Of a stretch of DNA of 10,154 bases, positions 1-6,667 are shown piece by piece. This DNA comes from Phycisphaerales bacterium. GTDB taxonomy: Bacteria > Planctomycetota > Phycisphaerae > Phycisphaerales > UBA1924. The position numbers were made by a program, and so were the translations under genes. Positions within the stretch are counted from its first letter, which is position 1, and each line of letters begins with the position of its first letter. The notes beneath the pieces are model-generated. The model saw only the letters and a list, made by a program, of their open reading frames with translations. It made no database searches and was not told the DNA's origin. The DNA lies in NCBI GenBank assembly GCA_025453375.1, contig JALOQT010000017.1, positions 1-10,154 on the forward strand. Direction: 5' to 3'.

Positions 1-52
1 AGTGGCACAGTGACGCAGTGACGCAGTCATCGGCCGGCGTCGCTTCGTCGTT

Positions 53-97
53 CCCAAAAAACAACCACTCCACGCGGCTGGTGCAGCGTGGAGTGGT
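53..97 (-). terminator. Rho-independent terminator of rplS
   Basis: A perfect 12-bp inverted repeat (64-75 and 86-97, arms accactccacgc / gcgtggagtggt) encloses a 10-nt loop. Read on the minus strand it is followed at once by tgttttttggg, a six-T run (plus-strand A56-A61). It lies about 30 bp past the rplS stop. This is the textbook form of an intrinsic terminator and by far the clearest one in the window. Confidence 0.92.
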
Positions 98-125
98 ATG
101 GAATCTCATGATGCGTCGACGGGCC

Positions 126-503
126 TCAGGCCTTGGCGACGTGCTTCATGCCGCGGCGGCGGTCGCGGATGCGACGGCTCTTGCCCTTGCGGTCACGCAG
201 GTAGTACATCTTGCTGCGGCGTGAGTCACCACGACGGACGATCTCGATCTTCTCCACGCGCGGCGAGGAGATCGGGAACGCACGCTCGACGCCCACTTCG
301 TCGACGACCTTGCGGACGGTCATCATCTCGGTGATGCCGCGGCCCGCACGGGCGATCAGCACGCCGGTGAAGACCTGCGTGCGCTCCTTGTCGCCTTCGA
401 CGATCTTGTTGTGCACGCTGACGGTGTCGCCGATGGCCATGTTCGGCACATTCGTGCGAAGGGCGGCGGCGTTGATGCTCTCGATGATCTGCTGGATGCC
501 CAT
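126..503 (-). CDS. rplS: 50S ribosomal protein L19
   Basis: Encodes a 125-residue L19, a large-subunit protein that sits at the interface with the 30S subunit. The whole length matches the family. The N-terminus reads MGIQQIIESI. A beta-rich core with FTGVLIARAGRGITEM (45-60) and VRKV (63-66) follows, then GVERAFPISSP (71-81), KIEIVRRGDSRRSKMYYLRD (85-104) and a basic tail. The frame stays open upstream to 605, but the 34 extra residues do not resemble L19, so the ATG at 503 is chosen; no strong Shine-Dalgarno precedes it. Usual length is about 115-120 residues, so this copy is slightly long at its basic C-terminus. In many bacteria rplS closes an rpsP-rimM-trmD-rplS operon; here no co-directional gene lies upstream within the window, and a strong terminator follows, so it looks monocistronic. 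Confidence 0.97.
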   Translation of the reverse strand: MGIQQIIESINAAALRTNVPNMAIGDTVSVHNKIVEGDKERTQVFTGVLIARAGRGITEMMTVRKVVDEVGVERAFPISSPRVEKIEIVRRGDSRRSKMYYLRDRKGKSRRIRDRRRGMKHVAKA

Positions 504-704
504 GGTCGATGCTCGCTGCAAAGTGTTGCTGGCCCGCACACGGGTGCGCCGCGACGGGCCGAGATGATAGACCGTCGGGTCGGGTTTGGCGAGGGGGCCG
601 TGCAATGGCCGCCGTCAGCCCCGGCTGCTGCCACATTTGTTCGGTTTGTGGAAGGATTGCCCGGAATGAGGATACCGCCAAGCACTCGATTTTCGCTGGC
701 CTCG

Positions 705-747
705 GGCTGACACGTGAAGTAGGTTATCGGGTCGCGTCGTGTCAGCC
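705..747. repeat. 10-bp perfect inverted repeat, possible operator or leader stem
   Basis: The arms ggctgacacg (705-714) and cgtgtcagcc (738-747) are exact reverse complements separated by 23 bp. The repeat lies about 85 bp before the PA14 gene start and about 200 bp before rplS. The centre-to-centre distance is about 33 bp, three helical turns, which would place both half-sites on one DNA face. It could bind a dimeric regulator or fold as RNA. No T-run follows, so it is not a terminator. Confidence 0.4.
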
Positions 748-813
748 TTGGGCTGGCGGGTTGTGTCCATGCAGCCGTGGGAGGCCTGGTGTGCCGCAGG
801 GCCCATCGGGATC

Positions 814-822
814 GGGAAGGAG
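814..822 (+). promoter_or_regulatory. Ribosome binding site that fixes the PA14 protein start
   Basis: A purine-rich gggaaggag lies 8 nt before the ATG at 831, an ideal Shine-Dalgarno position. It decides for this start over an earlier in-frame start codon at 777, whose product would lack a good signal peptide at its N-terminus. Confidence 0.75.
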
Positions 823-830
823 TGCGGATC

Positions 831-1517
831 ATGGCAGGTGGCAAGTTCATCGTCGCAGGTGTGCTGTTGGCCTTTGGCGGGGTAGCGTGCGGCGGTGACC
901 CGGTGACGGTCAATCCCGTTGGCCCGCTGCCCGGCGCCCCGGGCTCCGGCTTGCAAGGGGTGATTTTCTCTGCCGCGGTCAACTCGCTGGATCAGGCGTT
1001 GACAGCGATCCAGACGGGCGTCCCCGCCGGTGGCGTGACCGGCGCGACGATCAACTATGGCAACAGCAGCGTCTCCACCCCGCTGTCCACCTGGCTGGGC
1101 ACCGATGCGCCGTCGCTGACCGGCCTGCCCGGCACCACGCCGGCCAGTGGCCTGATCTTCAACTTCGGCGGGTTCATCGCCATCAGTACCCCAGGCACCT
1201 ACGCGTTCATTGTGACGAGCGATGACGGCATGCGTCTGAACATCGGCGGCGTCACCGTCACGAGTTTCCCCGGCGACCGCTCGTTCTCCCCCAGCACCGG
1301 CAGCGTGACATTCTCCGGCGCGGGCGTCTATCCGATCGAGCTGCTGTATTGGGCCAACACGTCTGGCGAGTCGGGCCTGCGGCTGGAGTGGACGGTGCCG
1401 GGTAGTGCTCCGGCGGTCGTGCCGCAGTCGGTGCTGTATCTCGTGCCATCGCCCGGTGCGACGGCGCTGCTGGCCTTCGGCGGCGTGATGGTCGGGCGTC
1501 GGCGTCGATCACGCTGA
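831..1517 (+). CDS. Secreted PA14-domain protein with PEP-CTERM-like C-terminal sorting tail
   Basis: A 228-residue protein. Residues 1-20 form a signal peptide (basic MAGGK, then a hydrophobic IVAGVLLAFGGVA); Cys20 could suggest a lipoprotein, but the preceding GVA is a poor lipobox. Residues about 106-195 resemble a PA14 domain: GTYAFIVTSDDGMRLNIGG (122-140) is the hallmark strand with its DDG motif, followed by GVYPIELLYW (165-174) and GLRLEWTVPG (182-191). PA14 is a beta-barrel fold often linked to carbohydrate binding. The C-terminus has the tripartite shape of an exosortase substrate: VPSPG (205-209), a hydrophobic stretch to about 221, then GRRRRSR. The motif has S for the usual E of PEP, a variant I recall as common in planctomycetes. 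It probably acts outside the cell, in or on the envelope. Its ligand is unknown. psuG begins 18 bp downstream. Confidence 0.85.
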   Translation: MAGGKFIVAGVLLAFGGVACGGDPVTVNPVGPLPGAPGSGLQGVIFSAAVNSLDQALTAIQTGVPAGGVTGATINYGNSSVSTPLSTWLGTDAPSLTGLPGTTPASGLIFNFGGFIAISTPGTYAFIVTSDDGMRLNIGGVTVTSFPGDRSFSPSTGSVTFSGAGVYPIELLYWANTSGESGLRLEWTVPGSAPAVVPQSVLYLVPSPGATALLAFGGVMVGRRRRSR

Positions 1518-1535
1518 GTCTCGCTACGCTCGGCC

Positions 1536-2429
1536 ATGACTGTCCCCGTCCGCAGCCCTGTGGTTCCCGCTCGTCTGGCCTTGGAGACAACGTTACTTAC
1601 CCATGGCGTGCCGCGCGAGGCGGCGGTGGGGTTGCTGCGCGAATTGGCGGCCCTCTGCCGCGCGGGCGGCGCCAGCCCATGCCTTTGCGGCGTCGTGCGC
1701 GGCGTGGCGCGGGATGATGTCAGCGAGGCGGACCTGCTGGCGATGCTCGACGAAGGGGCTCGCGGGCAGCCGGTGGCCAAGCTCAATACATCAAGCCTCG
1801 GCGCCGCGATGGCGCAGGGCCGCAGCGGTGCTACGACCGTCAGCACGACCGTCGAAGTCGCCGCCCAGCGCGGCATTCGCGTCTTTGCCACCGGGGGCCT
1901 CGGCGGCGTGCACAAGGGCTTCGCCACGCATATGGATATCAGCACGGATCTGCTGGCCCTGGCCCGCTGGCCCGTGGCGGTGGTGACGGCCGGGTGCAAG
2001 AGCATCCTGGACGTGCTGGCCACGCGCGAGATGCTCGAGACGCTGGGCGTGCCGGTCATCGGCTGGCAGACTGATCGCTTCGCCGCGTTCTATCAGCGCG
2101 ATGGCGGGTGCGGGGTCGACGCGCGGTTTGATGACATGGCCGCACTCGGCCGCTTCGTCCGCTCGACGCTCATGCGCAGCGGGCGCGGCGTGGTGATCGT
2201 CAACCCGATCCCATCCGAGCATGAGATTGATGCCAACCAGTGGCAAGGCTGGCTGAACGCCGCCGAGGCCGAGGCCCGCGCAGCGGGCGCGACAGGCCGC
2301 GCTGTGACGCCGGCGACGCTCGGCGCGCTGCACCGCCTCAGCGGCGGGAAGACACTCGCGGCGAACATCGAACTGGTCAAGCACAACGTCCGCGTCGGTG
2401 CGGCGCTGGCCGTGGCCATCGACGGGTGA
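1536..2429 (+). CDS. psuG: Pseudouridine-5'-phosphate glycosidase
   Basis: A full-length 297-residue member of the PsuG (YeiN) family, which reversibly splits pseudouridine 5'-phosphate into uracil and ribose 5-phosphate by breaking the C-glycosidic bond. Family landmarks are all present: ALETTLLTHG (15-24) with the catalytic Glu17; VAKLNTSSLG (80-89) with Lys82; ATGGLGGVHKG (118-128); THMDIS (131-136) with Asp134, the expected metal ligand; TAGCKSILDV (151-160) with Lys155, the residue expected to form the Schiff base with the ribose; NPIPSEHEID (223-232); and AANIELVKHN (275-284) with Asn277. Residue roles are assigned by analogy with the E. coli enzyme (312 residues). No Shine-Dalgarno is visible before the ATG, and the 18-bp gap to the PA14 gene suggests cotranscription. 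No pseudouridine kinase (psuK) lies nearby, and the downstream gene is convergent with only 7 bp between stops. Confidence 0.94.
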   Translation: MTVPVRSPVVPARLALETTLLTHGVPREAAVGLLRELAALCRAGGASPCLCGVVRGVARDDVSEADLLAMLDEGARGQPVAKLNTSSLGAAMAQGRSGATTVSTTVEVAAQRGIRVFATGGLGGVHKGFATHMDISTDLLALARWPVAVVTAGCKSILDVLATREMLETLGVPVIGWQTDRFAAFYQRDGGCGVDARFDDMAALGRFVRSTLMRSGRGVVIVNPIPSEHEIDANQWQGWLNAAEAEARAAGATGRAVTPATLGALHRLSGGKTLAANIELVKHNVRVGAALAVAIDG

Positions 2430-2436
2430 TCGATAC

Positions 2437-3549
2437 TCAACTCACCGGCATCGGGCTGGCCGGTGCGGCGGCGACAGGCTTGGCGCCCATGCTCGTCAGG
2501 CCGGGTGTGCCGCCGATGTGCTTGGGCGGGACGCGCCAGACAGCCGGCTTGCCCTTGCCATCAGCGAGATACCAGCGGACCATGCGGTCGATGCCGTCGC
2601 GCAGCGGGATCGGACTCTTCCAGCCGGCCTTGGCGATCTTGTCGGCCTCAAAGAGCGTGCGCATCGCAAAGAGCTTCTTGATTCGCATCGAACTGACTGG
2701 CAGGTTCTTGCCCGTCAGTTTGATCACGATGTCAAACGGCAGCGCCAGGAACAGCGCCAGCCACATCGGCACCGTGATCGGCCGCGAACGCTTGCCCAGG
2801 CTTGTGTAGATCTGGCTGGCGATCTCGCGGCTTGGCAGGTCGGGCTTCTCGACGAAGTTGAAGACTTCAAACGCCCGGCGCGCGTCCGGCGAGGTGCCAT
2901 CGCGCACCGGCTTGGCCCACAGGAAGAGCGTCGCCGGCACGATGTTCTCGACGTACGACAGGCTCTTGACGTTGTCCCCCGGGCCGACCTGGGCAAACTT
3001 GCCCGAGTCGATCTGGCGGATCAGCGAATACATGTTGGCGAAGTTGCGCGGGCCGAAGGTGATCGTCGGCCGGATCACCAGGCACGTGCGGGCATCGCCT
3101 GTGCCCACCCACGCCTTGAAGACCTTCTCGCCGGCGAGTTTGCTGGCGCCATATGGGTGCTTCGGATCCGTCGGTGCGTCCTCGTGATGCGGCTCGGGCG
3201 CATCGCCATAGACCGCGACGGAAGAGAAGAAGCACAGGTTGGTGATCCCCGCGCGGTCCATCTCGGTGCAGAGGACCTTCGCGCCGTTTTCGTTCACGTC
3301 GAAGTAGGTGTCGCGCTCGATGCCAAAGTCATGGTGCGCCGCGGCCAGGTGCAGCACGCTATCGCGCCCCACCAGCGCCGCGCGCACGGAGGCCGGGTCG
3401 CGGACATCGCCCACGTGGCACGCCGTCGCGCCGGAGTCAAACTCCGGCTTGACCAGGTCCAGAATGGTGAAGTCCACACCCCGGGCCTTGAGGGCTTCGC
3501 AGAAATACCTTCCGATGAACCCGGCGCCGCCGGTGACCAAAAGTTTCAC
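2437..3549 (-). CDS. NAD-dependent epimerase/dehydratase (extended SDR, nucleotide-sugar type)
   Basis: A 370-residue extended short-chain dehydrogenase/reductase, starting VKLLVTGGAGFIG. GGAGFIG (7-13) is the Rossmann glycine motif, Asp31 ends strand 2 (binding the adenine ribose of NAD), GDVRD (47-51) and HLAA (67-70) are typical, FFSSVAVYG (107-115) supplies the catalytic Ser, and YGASK (133-137) gives Tyr133 and Lys137. IRPTITFGPRN (159-169) and the SYVENIV stretch (198-204) are typical of UDP-sugar epimerases and dehydratases. Exact substrate and reaction cannot be read from this. Residues 262-276 (MWLALFLALPFDIVI) are unusually hydrophobic and may touch the membrane; the last 15 or so are Ala/Pro-rich. 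The start is a GTG at 3549, supported by GGAG 8 nt upstream; the longer open frame to 3651 is not family-like. It lies 158 bp downstream of the dehydrogenase on the same strand and probably acts in the same pathway. Confidence 0.88.
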   Translation of the reverse strand: MKLLVTGGAGFIGRYFCEALKARGVDFTILDLVKPEFDSGATACHVGDVRDPASVRAALVGRDSVLHLAAAHHDFGIERDTYFDVNENGAKVLCTEMDRAGITNLCFFSSVAVYGDAPEPHHEDAPTDPKHPYGASKLAGEKVFKAWVGTGDARTCLVIRPTITFGPRNFANMYSLIRQIDSGKFAQVGPGDNVKSLSYVENIVPATLFLWAKPVRDGTSPDARRAFEVFNFVEKPDLPSREIASQIYTSLGKRSRPITVPMWLALFLALPFDIVIKLTGKNLPVSSMRIKKLFAMRTLFEADKIAKAGWKSPIPLRDGIDRMVRWYLADGKGKPAVWRVPPKHIGGTPGLTSMGAKPVAAAPASPMPVS

Positions 3550-3557
3550 GTCGCAAA

Positions 3558-3561
3558 CTCC
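3558..3561 (-). promoter_or_regulatory. Ribosome binding site supporting a GTG start for the epimerase
   Basis: On the minus strand GGAG sits 8 nt before the GTG at 3549, which begins exactly where homology to the SDR N-terminus begins. The next ATG upstream in frame (3651) would add 34 residues with no SDR character. Confidence 0.75.
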
Positions 3562-3707
3562 GCGGAAAAGAGGCGTACAGACGCCCCCGTAGAGCGGCAC
3601 GCCGCGCAGGCCGACGTTCCGGAGACAGTGTATCGGCCCGCCGGCCCACACAGTCGAGCCAACCGAGGCGAACAGGACCCCTGCGCTGCGTTATCAGTCG
3701 GGTTTCA

Positions 3708-5114
3708 TCAGGCCCGAACAAGTCGGTCCCCCATCGCCTGGGCGAAGGGCTTCATCGCGTTGCGCGTGTCGACCACGAGCCGGGCGTGCGAGGCGAGCAT
3801 GGCGTAGTCAAACGCCGAGTGATTTGTCGAGATCAGCACGCAGTCGTACCCCGCGACATTCTCGGGCGTGAGGGTGACGCTGCGCAAATCCAGCGAGTAT
3901 TTGCGAACCGGCTTGGTGTAAGGCACAAACGGATCGCTGTAATCAACGTGGGCCCCCAGGTCCATCAGCAGTTCGATCAGTTCATAGCTCGGGCTCTCGC
4001 GCGTGTCGGCGATGTCGGGCTTGTACGCCAGGCCCAGCACGAGCACGCGGCTGCCGTGCGTCGCCTTCATGCGGTCATTGAGCGCACTGGTCACCTTGTG
4101 GATGACGTAGTGCGGCATGGCGTTGTTCACCTCGCCAGCGATTTCGATGAACCGCGCCGGCACCTTGAACTCCTTGGCCTTCCACGTCAGATAGAACGGG
4201 TCAATCGGAATGCAGTGCCCCCCCAGCCCCGGCCCCGGGTAAAAGGGCATGAAGCCGAACGGTTTGGTGCTGGCCGCTTCGATCACCTCCCACACGTTGA
4301 TCCCCATCGCGTCCATGATCGTCTTGAGTTCATTGACCAGCGCGATGTTCACGCAGCGAAACACGTTCTCGAAGACCTTGCTCGCCTCGGCCACCTCGGC
4401 CGACGACACAGCCACCACCTGCTCAATCGCCCGCCGATAGACCGCCACCGCCGCGCGCGTCGAGGCGTCATCCAGCCCGCCGACGAGTTTCGGCGTCGTG
4501 CGGATCGAATAGTCACGCCGGCCGGGGTCCTCACGCTCGGGGCTGAAGGCGATCAGGACATTCTGCCCGACAACCAGCGGGGTGCTGCTGGTCCGCTGCA
4601 ATGCCGGCAGCAGTTCATGGCGCGTCGTACCCGGGAAACTGGTGCTTTCCAGGATCACCAGCGTGCCCGCCACGCCCACGCGCCCAAGCATCTCGCCCGT
4701 GCGATGCACGAATTGCAGGTCCGGCTCGTTGTGCGGGCCCAGCGGCGTCGGCACGCAGATGATCGCCACATCAAACGACCGGCCCGAACCCGCCAGACGC
4801 CGCAGGCCCTCCTCGCTGGCGACGGCCTCAAACCGCGAACTGCCGACAAAGCCACGGGCCAGATCCGCCCCGAGGTGAGGCAGATAGTTCTCCCCGCGCT
4901 TCAACGCCTCGCACTTGCCCGCGTCAATATCAAACCCAACGACCGAGAACCCCGCCTCGTGCAGCAAGGCCAGCAGCGGCAGGCCGACATACCCCAGGCC
5001 TACGACCAGCACCCGGAGGCCCGCGGCTTCTGTGCGCGCCGCGTTATCCAGCGGGCCACTGGGCTGGCCGGCTGGCGCGAGGCGGTCAAGTCGCGATTGC
5101 AGGCTGTGCAGCAT
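3708..5114 (-). CDS. UDP-N-acetyl-hexosamine 6-dehydrogenase (WecC/WbpA type nucleotide-sugar dehydrogenase)
   Basis: A 468-residue UDP-glucose/GDP-mannose dehydrogenase-family enzyme, oxidising C6 of a UDP-sugar to the uronic acid in two NAD-dependent steps. The N-terminal Rossmann domain has VVGLGYVGLPLL (37-48) and FDID (61-64). ICVPTPL (119-125), LESTSFPGTT (155-164) and the central EASKVFENVFR (243-253) with Lys246 and Asn250 follow. GPGLGGHCIPIDPFYL (294-309) carries the catalytic Cys301. The C-terminal UDP-binding domain has LGLAYKPDIADTRESPS (360-376). The GGHCIPIDP form and the overall pattern fit the N-acetylated branch (WecC, WbpA; UDP-ManNAc or UDP-GlcNAc) better than Ugd, but the exact sugar is not certain. 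About 30 residues precede the Rossmann motif, longer than usual; the ATG at 5114 lacks a good Shine-Dalgarno, so a later start is possible. The gene is divergent from the glycosyltransferase and upstream of the epimerase. Confidence 0.92.
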   Translation of the reverse strand: MLHSLQSRLDRLAPAGQPSGPLDNAARTEAAGLRVLVVGLGYVGLPLLALLHEAGFSVVGFDIDAGKCEALKRGENYLPHLGADLARGFVGSSRFEAVASEEGLRRLAGSGRSFDVAIICVPTPLGPHNEPDLQFVHRTGEMLGRVGVAGTLVILESTSFPGTTRHELLPALQRTSSTPLVVGQNVLIAFSPEREDPGRRDYSIRTTPKLVGGLDDASTRAAVAVYRRAIEQVVAVSSAEVAEASKVFENVFRCVNIALVNELKTIMDAMGINVWEVIEAASTKPFGFMPFYPGPGLGGHCIPIDPFYLTWKAKEFKVPARFIEIAGEVNNAMPHYVIHKVTSALNDRMKATHGSRVLVLGLAYKPDIADTRESPSYELIELLMDLGAHVDYSDPFVPYTKPVRKYSLDLRSVTLTPENVAGYDCVLISTNHSAFDYAMLASHARLVVDTRNAMKPFAQAMGDRLVRA

Positions 5115-5249
5115 GGCCGTAGATCAACTATATCGAAGGATGCACGATCGGAGTTGACGTAGCCGATGAACAAGCTTCGGGAGCGGTCCTCCAGGCCGCG
5201 CCGTGCGGTCAGAATGGGCCGCCGATGGTGTGTGTCCGGGTGCTGGTGT

Positions 5250-5254
5250 GAAGG
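5250..5254 (+). promoter_or_regulatory. Candidate ribosome binding site for a TTG start of the glycosyltransferase
   Basis: GAAGG at 5250-5254 stands 9 nt before TTG 5264. A second GAAGG at 5266-5270 is only 2 nt before the in-frame ATG at 5273, too close for normal use. Spacing therefore favours the TTG, though three residues is the only difference. Confidence 0.45.
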
Positions 5255-5263
5255 TGATGGACG

Positions 5264-6568
5264 TTGAAGGTCATGAGCAGCCATGCAGCTTCAGGTCGAT
5301 CGGGTAGCGGTGCAGAGCGAACGGCTCGGCGCCTGCGTGTCTGCCTGGACGATGCCGTGATGCCGCACTACCGCGATGCGGTGTGGACGCACCTGACGGA
5401 CCTGGATGTGGACTGGACGTTCGTCTGTGCCGAGCCCAACCCCGAGCCGACGATTAAACGCTGGACACCCCCGCCCACCGTGCAGACTCGCACGTGGCGA
5501 GCCTGGTGGATTCGCGGCGTGCTGGTGCACCCTGGCGTGGTCTGGGAAGGGCTCCGCCCCGGGACGGACGTGCTGATTCTTGGTGGCAATGCCTGGCGCC
5601 CCGCGACCTGGTGCGCGGCTATCGCCGGGCGTGTGACAGGCAAGCGCGTACTGATGTGGACCCACGCCTGGACGCGGACTGAGACGGGCCTCAAGGCACT
5701 GTTTCGGCGCACGTTCTACAAGCTCGCCAACGGCTTGCTGTGCTATGGCCATGCCGGCAAGTGCTGGGGCATCGCCCAGGGGCTCGATCCGTCACGCCTG
5801 CACGTGGTCTACAACAGCCTGAACTATCCGCTGCAGCGTCAAGAGCGGGCGAAGGTCACGCGCGAGGAGCTCGTCGCGCTGCGGACGAAAGTCATGGGCC
5901 GGGCTGATCGCCCGATTGCCGTGTGCTCCAGCCGGCTCATTCCTGTGCGTCGGTTGGATCTGCTGATCGAAGCGGCGGCGCAGCTCAAGCAGCGCGGTGC
6001 CAGCAGCGAGGTCGATCTGCTGATCATCGGCGATGGGCCGGAGCGTGCGGCGCTCGAGACGCTTGCCCGCCAGCGCGGCGTGCATTGCGTCTTCTATGGC
6101 GCGTGCTATGAAGAGGCCGTGCTCAGCCGCCTCATCATGATGAGCAACTGCATGGTCGCGCCCGGCAAAGTCGGGCTGACCAGCCTGCACGCGCTGGCCT
6201 ATGGCACGCCGGTGGTCACGCACAACAACGCCGAGAACCAGATGCCCGAGTGGGAAGCCATCATCCCTGGCGTGACCGGCTCGACGTTCACCGACGAGAA
6301 TGTCGGCGAGCTGGCCACAGCCATCGCCCAGTGGTGCGCCGATGCCTGGCCCAGCGAGAGCGTCCGCGCCGAGTGCCATCGCGTCGTCGATCGATTCTGG
6401 AATCCGTTTGTTCAGCGAGAAATCGTCCGCCGTGCACTCGTCGGCGAGCCTGCCGATGACCTCTGGTTCCTTCGCAGTGATGTGCTCGCTGCACAGGTCG
6501 CCCGCGGCGATGCGCCGTTCCCTGATTCCACTCGCCCGGGAAGCTCAGCGCAGTGCAGTGGCCGGTGA
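5264..6568 (+). CDS. GT4-like glycosyltransferase (GT-B fold), polysaccharide assembly
   Basis: A 434-residue protein that probably transfers a sugar from a nucleotide donor to a growing surface polysaccharide at the inner membrane face. The C-terminal half is the recognisable donor domain: AVCSSRLIPVRRLDLLIEAA (219-238), LLIIGDGPERAALE (252-265), the VHCVFYGACYEEAVLSRL strand (273-290), and VAPGKVGLTSLHALAYGTPV (298-317), followed by QMPEWEAIIPGVTG (326-339). The acceptor half includes LILGGNAWRP (104-113) and VLMWTHAW (129-136). The standard GT4 E-x7-E pair is absent: the aligned positions are Gly301 and His309. A G-K/N-VGLT-x-x-H-x-L variant is, as I recall, a known branch of GT4-like enzymes, so activity is still likely. 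Start is TTG 5264 or ATG 5273; the first 22 residues look unconserved. It is divergent from the dehydrogenase and convergent with the amidotransferase. The Ser/Pro-rich last 20 residues are outside the fold. Confidence 0.87.
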   Translation: MKVMSSHAASGRSGSGAERTARRLRVCLDDAVMPHYRDAVWTHLTDLDVDWTFVCAEPNPEPTIKRWTPPPTVQTRTWRAWWIRGVLVHPGVVWEGLRPGTDVLILGGNAWRPATWCAAIAGRVTGKRVLMWTHAWTRTETGLKALFRRTFYKLANGLLCYGHAGKCWGIAQGLDPSRLHVVYNSLNYPLQRQERAKVTREELVALRTKVMGRADRPIAVCSSRLIPVRRLDLLIEAAAQLKQRGASSEVDLLIIGDGPERAALETLARQRGVHCVFYGACYEEAVLSRLIMMSNCMVAPGKVGLTSLHALAYGTPVVTHNNAENQMPEWEAIIPGVTGSTFTDENVGELATAIAQWCADAWPSESVRAECHRVVDRFWNPFVQREIVRRALVGEPADDLWFLRSDVLAAQVARGDAPFPDSTRPGSSAQCSGR

Positions 6569-6599
6569 CTATGACTGTGCCGTGTTGAACGGCAGTCCA

Positions 6600-6617
6600 G
6601 GTCGCCCCATGGCGACC
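6600..6617. terminator. Short hairpin between convergent genes, possible weak bidirectional terminator
   Basis: ggtcgcc (6600-6606) and ggcgacc (6611-6617) form a perfect 7-bp stem with a ccat tetraloop in the 99-bp gap between the convergent glycosyltransferase and amidotransferase genes. No T-run follows on either strand, so if it ends transcription it is not a canonical intrinsic terminator. The palindrome gtgacgtcac lies nearby at 6642-6651. Confidence 0.35.
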
Positions 6618-6667
6618 CGCGCCGCTGAACGGTGTGATGGAGTGACGTCACCCCCACGTGCGGTCAA

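Larger units (their letters stand above)
504..830. other. Gene-free divergent region between rplS and the PA14 gene
   Basis: These 327 bp separate two divergent genes and must hold both promoters. I could not find a convincing sigma-70 -35/-10 pair or a sigma-54 -24/-12 element on either strand. The only clear structure is the inverted repeat at 705-747. Short open frames cross the region on both strands but lack recognisable protein sequence or a ribosome binding site. Confidence 0.6.

Noticed and set aside
1..30. Possible minus-strand gene start (ATG at 30) running off the left edge
   Set aside because: Only ten codons are visible, they lie over a direct repeat, and there is no Shine-Dalgarno, so it cannot be supported.
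504..605. N-terminal extension of rplS to an ATG at 605
   Set aside because: The 34 extra residues do not resemble L19, and the family N-terminus begins exactly at the ATG at 503.
3572..3585. ggcgt/acgcc stem upstream of the epimerase as an intrinsic terminator on the minus strand
   Set aside because: The stem is only 5 bp and the T-run is short and interrupted; it also lies immediately before the epimerase ribosome binding site.
3550..3651. N-terminal extension of the epimerase to an ATG at 3651
   Set aside because: The added residues are not SDR-like, and GTG 3549 has a well-placed GGAG and begins the Rossmann strand directly.
2398..3807. A 469-codon plus-strand open frame
   Set aside because: It is antisense to the epimerase, rich in Arg, His and Ala, and has no recognisable domain; it is typical of a shadow frame in high-G+C DNA.
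3786..5162. A 458-codon plus-strand open frame
   Set aside because: It is antisense to the well-supported nucleotide-sugar dehydrogenase and has low-complexity Arg/His/Gln composition.
5154..5182. TTGACG as a -35 box of a glycosyltransferase promoter
   Set aside because: No acceptable -10 hexamer is found at 16-18 bp spacing.
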